From: Phycisphaerales bacterium
Lineage (GTDB): Bacteria; Planctomycetota; Phycisphaerae; Tepidisphaerales; Tepidisphaeraceae
Length of the DNA: 6,609 bases
Assembly (NCBI GenBank): GCA_028288775.1
Contig: JAQGHP010000752.1
Location: 1-6,609 of the forward strand
Direction of reading: 5' to 3'
The position numbers were made by a program, and so were the translations under genes. Below, in pieces: positions 1 through 6,518 of this stretch (positions are counted from its first letter, which is position 1; each line of letters begins with the position of its first letter). The notes under the pieces were generated by a model, which saw nothing but the letters and a program-made list of their open reading frames with translations, was not told where the DNA came from and ran no database searches.

Positions 1-223
1 CGCGAACGCCTTTAAATGTCAAAATCTTACTGTAATGTGTCAAAAAACTCGTGCAAACTCGTGCAAACTCGTGCATGACACCCGTCTGGCGCTATCAAGA
101 ACGCGGTTTGGCTCTGCGCGTCGTGCATGGGTCGTGCAGGGTCTCGTGCAAGGGCGTGTCGGACCGCCGGGCACGGGCGTATCCGGCAGACAGAGGGCGT
201 TGGTCCATTCCAAACCGCCCCCG
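1..223. other. Non-coding region downstream of the large surface-protein gene
   Basis: No convincing gene is seen on either strand; the open frames here have no recognisable protein motif. Besides the TCGTGCA cluster, the octamer TGTCAAAA occurs at 17-24 and 38-45. Read on the minus strand this is TTTTGACA, which resembles a -35 box, but no good -10 box is placed for it. No stem-loop followed by a T run was found to serve as terminator for the gene ending at 224. Confidence 0.5.
45..150. repeat. TCGTGCA repeat cluster with a 3x 10-bp tandem array
   Basis: The decamer AAACTCGTGC occurs three times head to tail at 45-54, 55-64 and 65-74. The core TCGTGCA occurs six times in one orientation, starting at 49, 59, 69, 121, 132 and 144. 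The start-to-start distances are 10, 10, 52, 11 and 12 bp, all close to whole numbers of helical turns. The cluster lies beyond the 3' end of the large minus-strand gene. It could be a protein-binding array or a slippage-derived repeat; nothing in the sequence decides between them. The repeats are directly visible; any function is inference. Confidence 0.75.
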
Positions 224-3200
224 TTATTGTCCGGCGGTAAGGACTGCGCGCGATCGGCCGACGGCTAATTGGCCGGACGTTGCGATCAGTCCGGCCCCGC
301 CGATCCGAACGGCTGAGACGTTGGTGAATGTCGCGATGCCGTTGACGATCGTTGCGCTGACCGTGCCGGAGAGCGCCGGGCGACGGCCCAGCAAGTTAGA
401 CCATCCCAGGTGCAGCGTGACGGTTTTCCCGTCGTCGGCGGTGCTCAGGTTGCCGTAGCCGTCCAGCACCTGGACGGTGATGGGCGAGTGACCGTCGAGG
501 ACAGCGGGCCGGGTCACGAATGCGAGCTTCGCCGGCGCGGAGGCGACTACCGTAACCTGCTGGGTCATCGTGTGGCCGCTGGCGTCGGAGACCACCACGT
601 CGTAGACGCCCGCCTGATGAATCTTCAGGTTTTTCAAAACCGCATGACCGTCCTTAACTTGGATCCTTCTCGAAGGCGCCGCATTGCCGCCGGTTGCATC
701 GTTCTTGACCCGAACGTTGAGCCATTTTAAGTGCCCGCTCGCCTGCGGAAATGAGGTCGCGGAATCGATGACCAGCGGGGCTATCGCCTTTCCCGCGGCC
801 ACCACGTTCGTCGGCGTCGGAGGCAGCGTCGGTGCCGGCACCGGAGGCGCGGTAACGGTAATTGGCGCGGTGATCGCGGGAGGCAGGCCGCCGTCGGCGG
901 CCTTGAGCGTGTAGGTGCCGCTGGTCGTGATGGCCAGATTGCTGAAAACCGCCAGGCCATTTTGTGCGGCGACGGTGGTGGTTCCGGTGAGCAATGAATC
1001 ACTCGCACCCGTGACGCCGGATCGTGCGGAGATGGTCACGTTCGACGAATCGTCCGCCACGACGTTTCCGAACGCGTCTTCGATTTCGACCGAGACGGTT
1101 CCAAGCGGCTGTCCTGCCGTGGCATGATCCGACGGCTGCAGACTAATGAACAACAATGCCGGGGCTGCCGGGGTGATGGTGAACGAATTGCTTGTCGCCG
1201 GGGTCAGACTCCCGTCGGTGGCCGACAGCGTGAATGCGCCGACTTGCGAGATCGACAGGCCGGTGAACGTGGCCACCCCGTTGACGGCGGCGGCGGTACT
1301 AACGCCGCCGAGCGCCGTTCCGCAAGCCAGGGAAACCGTGGAATTGTCGGCGGTGACCAGGTTGCCGTTGGCATCCACGACATTCACAACGACCGTCCCC
1401 AGGTTCTGGCCCGCCATGGCGCTGGCCGGCTGATGGGTAAATACAAGGCGACTTGCGACGGGGATCACGTGGGTGAGCGTTACGTCCCGGCCTGATTGGC
1501 CGCCGGTGTAACTGATTCGATACTGGATGCCATTGAACGCGGCGGTGGTTCCCTCGGCCAGTCCGTTGAAGGTTCCCACTATGGCCTGGCCGGTTTGGTT
1601 CGAGATCAAAGTGATCGTATGGTCGGTTAAGGCCGTGAAGCCGTTGGGCATGACGATGTCCAGGGTCGAGCTGCCCAGGTTCACCGTTGTGCCTTGGGCG
1701 ATGAGCTGTCCGTCGGTTTCAGCGCCGCCGTTCAGGGCGATCACTTCCTTGAGCGTCGAACCGTTGTTGAACGAAATGTCGCCGGAACTGCTCAGAACAT
1801 CCGGCGTTGACGATCCGCCGCCGAGTACGATGATTCCGTCAGTGCTAACAATTCCGTGTGCCGTCCCGCTGCCCTCAAGTGTCGCGCCGGAAACCACCGT
1901 GATATTGGAATCGAGCGTCTGATCGACTTCGAGCGTGCCCTGGGTAATGGTGGTCGTCCCGGTATAGGTGAAGGTTCCCGTGGCCGGCAGAATGAGCAAG
2001 CCGGCCCCTTGTTTGGTCAGTCCGTAGGCGTTGCTGCCGGAGCCGACGCTTGCGAGGGTGAGGTCGTCGGACGCCCCGACCGTCACGGTTGTATTCTGGG
2101 CGAGAACCAGGTCGCTGTGGATTTGGGTTCCCGTGCCGCTGGAGGTGATGCCGCCCTGGACGGTGACGCCAGCGCCGGAAAGCGTGTACTGGCCCTCGAA
2201 GGAAATATCGCCGACGGTGACATCGCTACCCAGAACGATCGCCGACGCGGAACCGAGATCGGGAAAATCGACCGGTTGCCCCGAAACCGGCGCCACCCCG
2301 CCCTGCCAGTTGCCGGCAGTGGACCAGTTAAAATCATCGGCAGCGCCGGTCCAGACGTCGGTCGGGAGCACGACCGTGAGCGTCACGTCATGGCCCGTCC
2401 CGCCGACATAACTGACTTTGAACGAGGTGCCGCCCGTGGTCGTGACGGCCCCCTCCAACAGGCCGGTGAATGTGCCGGCGACGGCGCTCCCCGTTTGATT
2501 CGAGATCAGGGTGATGACGTGGCCGAGTGCCGGCGTGAAGCTCCCGCCAAACGAGTGTATCGACACGGTCAGCGACGCGCCGGTAAGGTTGATCGATGGG
2601 CCGGTTACCGTCAGCTTCCCATCGTTTTCAGGACCGCCAAAACTAAAGATCCCTTCCTGAAAAGTGGAGCCGGCGCCAAATGTGAGGCTTCCCGAGTCCG
2701 TCCCCCCGGCGGAGATTGTTCCGCCGTTGTCGAAAATCCCATTCGTGGTCCCGAAACTGGAGTACGTGGCGCCGGGGTCCACCGTCACCGCGCCTGTCGG
2801 GGCTGTGGAACTTACCTGTAGCGTTCCCTGCGCGACCTCCGTGGGGCCGGTGTAGAGAGTGGAGTTGAGATAAAGAGTCCCGGCGCCCTGCTTGATGATC
2901 CCGTATCCGAGGCCGCCGTCGCCGACCGAAGAAAAGGTCGGATAATCCGTAGCGTTGACGGTCACGGTGGTTTGATGCGTGAGGATCACATTATTTGAAA
3001 AATAGGCCCCATCGGAGCTGCCCAACATCGAGATATTGCCTTCAACGGTGAGGGTGCTCCCGTTGAATGTTTGGCTTCCTTCGATGATCACATTTCCGAC
3101 GGTTTCATTGCTGCCCAAGGTCGCGTCGGCCCCGCCGCTTGGAAAATCGACCGATTGCCCGGGAAACGGCAAGACGCCGCCTTGCCAGTCGTTGGCGATC

Positions 3201-4453
3201 CAAGCGTTGCCATTGCCCCTCCAGACGGCCACGGGGCCGGCGGAAAACACGGCTCCGACGCCGTGCGCCCCGCCGCCGGTGGTGGTGCCGTAGAGAGTGC
3301 CGTTGGAATCCATGACCACGCCGCCTGTTGGCGAGCTGCCGGTAAGTGAGCTGCTGAGTGAAACGAGCGTGGTGATCGCATTGCTGCCCGCGGCGACCTT
3401 GAACACGGTGCCGTCGTCGGTTACGCCGCCGTGTCCGGTGACGCCGAACAGGTTTCCGCTCGAATCCATAATCAGGGAGCCCTGGGGTGACGTCCCGTTG
3501 GTTCCGGCGAACGACGCAAGCGTGGTGATTATGCCGCTGTTGGCGACGATCTCGAAAACGCTGCCATCGCCATTGGTCCCGCCGTTTAGGGTGGTCCCGT
3601 AAAGGTTGCCGCCGGAGTCAACGGTGACGTTGCCGGCACTGCCGGCGGATGTGCTGAATGATGCCAGGGGGGTAATCGAAGAAGAGAGGGCGGCGCGTTC
3701 GAATACGGTTCCGTCGCCGCTGCTTCCGCCATTGGCGCCGCCGTTCTGGGTTGTGCCATAGAGGTTGCCGCCGGTATCCATCACCAGGGCGGAGCGCGGG
3801 TTGGTCCCGGTGCTGGAGTCGAACGGGGCCAGCACGGTAATGCTGTTGCTGCCGGCCACGACCGAAAAAAGTGTTCCCGCGCCATTGGGTCCGCCGGCGG
3901 TGGTTGTTCCATAAAGATTGCCGCTGGAGTCCACCAGCAAGCCGGCGTAAGAGGCATCGCCAGTGGTGGAGGAATCGAACGAGGCCAAGGTCGTGATTGT
4001 TCCGCTGCCGGCGACGATCTCGAAAACGGTCCCGACGGAATGAGCCCCGCCCAATTGGGTTGTGCCGAACAGGTCGCCGCTGGAATCAACGGCCAGGCCC
4101 CCGATCGGATCGGAACCGGTGGACGAGTTGAACGAAGCGAGAGTTGTGACGGTCCGGCTGCCCGCGGCGAGTTCGAACACTGCGCCGTCACTGTTGGTTC
4201 CGCCCGTTGGAATCGTTCCATACAGATTGCCGAGCGAGTCTCTGACGACGCCCGAGGGGGAGCCCGCCCCGCCGCTTTGCGTGAAATCCGCCAGATTGAT
4301 CGGGGAGTACGATACGGACATGAAAATCCGCGGCTCGACGGGTTCGACCCATGTCCACTGACCGGGGCGTGGCTTGGATACTTTGGTGCTTCGATTCTGC
4401 TTGCCCTTGTTGCCGGCCTTGATCTTCATCTGGCTCCGAAGTTGATTGTGCAT
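224..4453 (-). CDS. Large GloVer-repeat / PATR / Ig-like surface or secreted protein (1409 aa)
   Basis: This is a probable cell-surface or exported structural/adhesin-like protein; its substrate is unknown. The N-terminus is basic (residues 1-30) and has a LEPR-XLL-like motif, EPVEPRIFMS, at 37-46. Seven GloVer repeats follow, with their G-N/D-L-Y/F-G-T/V cores at residues 76, 127, 179, 230, 283, 334 and 386. Two homologous modules begin at W411 and W701. Each contains W-x-G, NDWQGGV or GNWQGGV, VDFP, a KQGAG...GTL(Q/E)V autotransporter-associated strand, and HxITLISNQTG near its end. Ig/filamin-like domains start near 1001 (LVFTHQP), 1099 (ISLQPS), 1216 and 1306 (KLAFVTRP), with a proline-rich linker near 1202-1215. 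No catalytic motif, transmembrane helix, dockerin or PEP-CTERM-type anchor is visible. The start is uncertain: ATG at 4453 has a poor ribosome site, whereas the ATG at 4429 (Met9) is preceded by GGAG. The gene is divergent from comM. Domain families are recognised from sequence patterns; the location is inferred from them. Confidence 0.85.
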   Translation of the reverse strand: MHNQLRSQMKIKAGNKGKQNRSTKVSKPRPGQWTWVEPVEPRIFMSVSYSPINLADFTQSGGAGSPSGVVRDSLGNLYGTIPTGGTNSDGAVFELAAGSRTVTTLASFNSSTGSDPIGGLAVDSSGDLFGTTQLGGAHSVGTVFEIVAGSGTITTLASFDSSTTGDASYAGLLVDSSGNLYGTTTAGGPNGAGTLFSVVAGSNSITVLAPFDSSTGTNPRSALVMDTGGNLYGTTQNGGANGGSSGDGTVFERAALSSSITPLASFSTSAGSAGNVTVDSGGNLYGTTLNGGTNGDGSVFEIVANSGIITTLASFAGTNGTSPQGSLIMDSSGNLFGVTGHGGVTDDGTVFKVAAGSNAITTLVSLSSSLTGSSPTGGVVMDSNGTLYGTTTGGGAHGVGAVFSAGPVAVWRGNGNAWIANDWQGGVLPFPGQSVDFPSGGADATLGSNETVGNVIIEGSQTFNGSTLTVEGNISMLGSSDGAYFSNNVILTHQTTVTVNATDYPTFSSVGDGGLGYGIIKQGAGTLYLNSTLYTGPTEVAQGTLQVSSTAPTGAVTVDPGATYSSFGTTNGIFDNGGTISAGGTDSGSLTFGAGSTFQEGIFSFGGPENDGKLTVTGPSINLTGASLTVSIHSFGGSFTPALGHVITLISNQTGSAVAGTFTGLLEGAVTTTGGTSFKVSYVGGTGHDVTLTVVLPTDVWTGAADDFNWSTAGNWQGGVAPVSGQPVDFPDLGSASAIVLGSDVTVGDISFEGQYTLSGAGVTVQGGITSSGTGTQIHSDLVLAQNTTVTVGASDDLTLASVGSGSNAYGLTKQGAGLLILPATGTFTYTGTTTITQGTLEVDQTLDSNITVVSGATLEGSGTAHGIVSTDGIIVLGGGSSTPDVLSSSGDISFNNGSTLKEVIALNGGAETDGQLIAQGTTVNLGSSTLDIVMPNGFTALTDHTITLISNQTGQAIVGTFNGLAEGTTAAFNGIQYRISYTGGQSGRDVTLTHVIPVASRLVFTHQPASAMAGQNLGTVVVNVVDANGNLVTADNSTVSLACGTALGGVSTAAAVNGVATFTGLSISQVGAFTLSATDGSLTPATSNSFTITPAAPALLFISLQPSDHATAGQPLGTVSVEIEDAFGNVVADDSSNVTISARSGVTGASDSLLTGTTTVAAQNGLAVFSNLAITTSGTYTLKAADGGLPPAITAPITVTAPPVPAPTLPPTPTNVVAAGKAIAPLVIDSATSFPQASGHLKWLNVRVKNDATGGNAAPSRRIQVKDGHAVLKNLKIHQAGVYDVVVSDASGHTMTQQVTVVASAPAKLAFVTRPAVLDGHSPITVQVLDGYGNLSTADDGKTVTLHLGWSNLLGRRPALSGTVSATIVNGIATFTNVSAVRIGGAGLIATSGQLAVGRSRAVLTAGQ
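4427..4439 (-). promoter_or_regulatory. Candidate ribosome site and alternative start (Met9) of the large gene
   Basis: On the minus strand GGAG is followed by CCAG and then the ATG of codon 9 (4429-4427). The ATG at 4453 has only a weak ACTGGA-like sequence before it. Starting at Met9 gives MKIKAGNKGK, still basic and still ahead of the EPVEPR motif. Planctomycete genes often lack Shine-Dalgarno sites, so this supports the shorter start without proving it. Confidence 0.35.
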
Positions 4454-4531
4454 GGTCCAGTTCGCTGTAAGTCTTTGAACTAAAAGTGGATACGAGAAAT
4501 AGTATGGAACTCCGCTTATTATCGACTTTGC

Positions 4532-4550
4532 GGGATGGGCACTTTATCCC
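4532..4550. repeat. Short inverted repeat GGGAT-(9)-ATCCC
   Basis: Arms at 4532-4536 and 4546-4550 can form a 5-bp stem around a 9-nt loop. It sits between the divergent genes and has no T run on either side, so it is not a standard intrinsic terminator. It may be a chance palindrome or a decayed copy of a dispersed intergenic repeat. Confidence 0.25.
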
Positions 4551-4607
4551 AGGTATGACGTGCCCCGCGGTTATGCGGCGTTGGGGTGGGCGTTGCTACG
4601 CGCCGGC

Positions 4608-4697
4608 GTGCTCCGGAGTCCACTCTTTCTTCTCTCGGTATTGACGCGATTTGTTGCGAAGTCGAGGTGGACGTCCGAAAGTCCGGCCTTGAGAACC
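4608..4697 (+). pseudogene. Frameshifted remnant of a comM 5' end
   Basis: The stretch reproduces the start of the intact comM about 180 bp downstream. GTG-CTC-CGG at 4608 resembles the comM start; GTC CAC TCT TTC at 4618-4629 reads VHSF; after a 2-nt deficit the frame shifts and 4637 onward reads GIDAICCEVEVDVRKSGLE, against GIDALICEVEVDVSKSGLE in the intact gene. A 21-nt identical block lies at 4655-4675 and 4835-4855. Over 4641-4695 I count about 44 of 55 matches, with several differences synonymous (ATT/ATC, GGT/GGC, TCC/TCG, GGC/GGG, CTT/CTG). Similarity fades after 4697; GGGGTAGCACTGGTGCC at about 4709-4725 may be a further decayed match after another shift. It is too short and too broken to be functional. 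It is best read as the scar of a lost or replaced comM copy. Confidence 0.75.
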
Positions 4698-4764
4698 GCC
4701 GTTCGCGCTGGGGTAGCACTGGTGCCAAAACAGGCGATGCGGACTTTTGCGGGGAACGGGCTTG

Positions 4765-4781
4765 GGCGGGTAGACTCCGCC
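4765..4781 (+). promoter_or_regulatory. GC hairpin overlapping the comM ribosome-binding position
   Basis: GGCGG at 4765-4769 pairs with CCGCC at 4777-4781, with a possible extra G-T pair (4770/4776) closing a 5-nt loop. The stem ends 2 nt before the GTG start at 4784 and covers the only G-rich stretch that could act as a Shine-Dalgarno site. It may lower translation initiation, or the gene may use SD-independent initiation. The pairing is seen; the effect is inference. Confidence 0.3.
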
Positions 4782-4783
4782 GT

Positions 4784-6286
4784 GTGCTCTCTCGGGTTCA
4801 CAGCTTCATTCTCCTGGGCATCGACGCGCTGATCTGCGAAGTCGAGGTGGACGTCAGCAAGTCGGGGCTGGAGAAGACGACCGTCGTTGGGCTGGCGCAG
4901 ACCGCCGTCAAGGAGAGCATCGAGCGCGTGCGGCGGGCGATTCTCAACAGCGGGTTCCCGTTTTCCGCCCATACGCTGCTCATCAACCTCGCCCCCGCCG
5001 ACGTGAAGAAGGAGGCGACGGCGCTCGATCTGCCGATCGCGCTGGGGATTCTACGGGGGACGAATTGCATTCAAAATGATTCGCATAAACGCTTGCTCGT
5101 CGCGGGGGAGCTGGCGCTGGACGGGCGGGTGCGGAAGGTGAAGGGGACGCTGTCGCTGGCGCTGCTGGCCAAGGCGAAGGGCTTTCGCGGCGTCATCGTC
5201 CCGGAGGAAAACGCCCGCGAGGCGGCGGTGGTCGAGGGCGTCGAGGTCTACCCGGTCAAGACGCTCGGGCAGGCCGTTGCGTTTCTCAATGAGCAGTTGG
5301 CCCTGGAGCCTTATGAGCTCGACGGCGAGCCGTACACTGCTTCGCAGCGGTCGGCGGGTTTGGACTTCGGCGAGGTGCGCGGGCAGGAGGCGGTGAAGCG
5401 GGCGATCACCATCGCAGCGGCAGGGATGCACAACCTGCTGATGGTCGGCCCGCCGGGCACGGGGAAGTCGATGCTTGCGGCTCGCATCCCGGGAATTTTG
5501 CCGCCGTTGACACGGGGGGAATCGCTGGAGACGACGCGGATTTACTCGGCGATGGGGTTGTTGCCAGACGGCGTGGCGCTGATGGACGAGCGGCCGGTGC
5601 GCACGCCGCACCATTCGGCGACGGCCCAGGCCCTCGTCGGCGGCGGCACCATCCCGCGGCCGGGGGAAGTCTCTATGGACCATCATGGCATCCTCTTTCT
5701 CGACGAGTTGCCCGAGTTCTCCCGCCACGTTCTCGAGACGCTACGGCAGCCGATGGAGGCGGGCGAGGTGACCGTCGCCCGTGTACATGGGTCGATCAAA
5801 TTCCCATCGAAATTCATGCTCGTCGCGGCCATGAACCCCACCGCCAGCGGCTACAAATCGGACGACACCCGCGGCCGCGACAAGTACCTCGCGAAGCTCA
5901 GCGGCCCGCTGCTCGACCGCATCGACATGCACGCGGAAGTCCCCGCGGTCCCCTACCGCGAGTTGACCGGCCGCCAGGCGGGAACGAGCAGCGAGACCAT
6001 GCGCGAGCAGGTCCTCCGTGCCCGGGCCGCCCAGGCCAAACGCTTCGCGGACGGGACCACCAACGCGCGGATGGACAGCCGTCAGCTAAAGCAGCATTGT
6101 GAGCTGAGCGATTCGTGCCTGCTGCTGATGAAGCAGGCGATGGACGAAATGGGCCTGAGTGCAAGGGCGTATGACAAAGTGCGGCGAGTGGCGAGGACGA
6201 TCGCCGACATCGACGGCTCGGCCAACATTCAGGACCTGCATCTGGCCGAGGCGGTGCAATATCGGCTATTGGATAGAAAGTTCTGA
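4784..6286 (+). CDS. comM: ComM/YifB family Mg-chelatase-like AAA+ ATPase
   Basis: In Vibrio, ComM is a hexameric cytoplasmic helicase that promotes branch migration as single-stranded donor DNA is integrated during natural transformation; homologues are also common in bacteria not known to be competent. The 500-residue product has the family's usual length and order: an N-terminal ChlI-type S5-like domain (about 20-142), a Mg-chelatase AAA+ core from about D194 (VRGQEAVKRA), and a C-terminal Mg-chelatase domain (about 404-499). Walker A is GPPGTGKS at 222-229, and Walker B is ILFLDE at 303-308. RTPHHS, LRQPMEAGEVTVAR and SGPLLDRID (373-381) are also typical. GTG at 4784 is chosen because it gives MLSRVHSF, matching the family N-terminus; the frame stays open upstream to 4586, but that part is remnant DNA. 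The usual Cys-rich segment after NP (CPCG...CxC) is absent and reads PTASGYKSDDTRGRD. Family assignment is firm; the competence role in this organism is inferred. Confidence 0.95.
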   Translation: MLSRVHSFILLGIDALICEVEVDVSKSGLEKTTVVGLAQTAVKESIERVRRAILNSGFPFSAHTLLINLAPADVKKEATALDLPIALGILRGTNCIQNDSHKRLLVAGELALDGRVRKVKGTLSLALLAKAKGFRGVIVPEENAREAAVVEGVEVYPVKTLGQAVAFLNEQLALEPYELDGEPYTASQRSAGLDFGEVRGQEAVKRAITIAAAGMHNLLMVGPPGTGKSMLAARIPGILPPLTRGESLETTRIYSAMGLLPDGVALMDERPVRTPHHSATAQALVGGGTIPRPGEVSMDHHGILFLDELPEFSRHVLETLRQPMEAGEVTVARVHGSIKFPSKFMLVAAMNPTASGYKSDDTRGRDKYLAKLSGPLLDRIDMHAEVPAVPYRELTGRQAGTSSETMREQVLRARAAQAKRFADGTTNARMDSRQLKQHCELSDSCLLLMKQAMDEMGLSARAYDKVRRVARTIADIDGSANIQDLHLAEAVQYRLLDRKF

Positions 6287-6320
6287 GCGGGCCGCCTTCG
6301 ACGTGCCGCGTTGCGGAAAA

Positions 6321-6357
6321 TCGCGAAGCCGCGAAGAGCGCGAAGACGGACGCGAAG
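6321..6357. repeat. CGCGAAG short-period repeat cluster
   Basis: CGCGAAG occurs at 6322-6328, 6330-6336, 6339-6345 and 6351-6357, with spacings of 8, 9 and 12 bp. The block lies just after comM outside any gene. It looks like a degenerate tandem array; similar CGCGAAG and CGCCAAGG strings are, to my recollection, common between genes in planctomycete genomes. Confidence 0.55.
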
Positions 6358-6432
6358 AAGAACAGGGAAGTTGGCCCGAATAGAGGTGCCACTCGCAACT
6401 CGAACGCTTCCTGCGGGGAAGTACGAAGATTT

Positions 6433-6465
6433 GCGCCAAGGAGCAAAGGAGCAAAGAACGCCAAG
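6433..6465. repeat. GCCAAG/GCAAAG 8-bp tandem repeats
   Basis: Units GCGCCAAG (6433-6440), GAGCAAAG (6441-6448), GAGCAAAG (6449-6456) and AACGCCAAG (6457-6465) follow one another with an 8-9 bp period. They resemble the CGCGAAG cluster about 80 bp upstream in unit length and in the shared C-x-AAG core, so the two clusters may be parts of one degenerate intergenic repeat element. Confidence 0.5.
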
Positions 6466-6518
6466 TAAGAAAATTCTTGTGCCCTTCCCCACGAACGGTG
6501 GGCGCGGCGAAAGCATCG

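Larger units (their letters stand above)
4454..4783. other. Divergent intergenic region with a comM remnant and weak regulatory candidates
   Basis: This ~330-bp gap separates the large minus-strand gene from comM. It should hold promoters for both genes, but none can be called confidently. The best minus-strand -10 candidate is GATAAT (plus-strand 4518-4523); the hexamer 17 bp upstream (TAAAGT) is a poor -35 box. An imperfect hairpin with arms GGGAT and ATCCC lies at 4532-4550. The stretch from about 4608 to 4697 is a frameshifted copy of the comM 5' end, described separately. The frame stays open from 4586 into comM, so a gene caller could wrongly extend comM upstream. Confidence 0.6.
6287..6518. 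other. Intergenic region between comM and the IS3-family element
   Basis: No gene is supported here. The region contains two short-period repeat clusters (6321-6357 and 6433-6465) and a small stem CCCAC-GAACG-GTGGG at about 6489-6503. No clear terminator for comM is seen. The outer end of the IS element should fall inside this region. TGTGCCC starting at 6478 is one possible TG-type terminus, but this cannot be confirmed without the other IS end. Confidence 0.45.

Noticed and set aside
17..45. Paired TTTTGACA boxes on the minus strand as promoter elements
   Set aside because: Two copies 21 bp apart are visible, but there is no convincing -10 sequence or following gene in the window.
45..150. 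CRISPR-like array
   Set aside because: Repeat units are only 7-10 bp with no spacers of regular length, and no cas genes are nearby.
51..458. Plus-strand open frame of 135 codons at the left end
   Set aside because: It overlaps the 3' part of the large gene, begins inside a tandem repeat and shows no protein family features.
1856..2821. Long plus-strand open frame (321 codons) antisense to the large gene
   Set aside because: It lies wholly inside the large minus-strand gene, which has clear repeat domains. The translation is Arg/Gly-rich with no recognisable motif, as expected of a GC-rich shadow frame.
4518..4546. Minus-strand promoter with GATAAT as -10 for the large gene
   Set aside because: The -10 match is fair, but the hexamer 17 bp upstream (TAAAGT) is a poor -35 match, so it was not called as a promoter.
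4586..4783. Upstream extension of comM to a GTG at 4586 (566 aa)
   Set aside because: The extension encodes a decayed copy of comM's own N-terminus plus unmatched sequence. The family starts at MLSRVHSF-like residues, which fits GTG 4784 and a 500-residue protein.
5051..5728. Minus-strand open frame (225 codons) inside comM
   Set aside because: It is antisense to the conserved ATPase core; its Arg/His/Pro-rich translation is typical of a shadow frame.
6489..6503. CCCAC-GAACG-GTGGG stem as a terminator
   Set aside because: The stem is only 5 bp and no T run follows on either strand.
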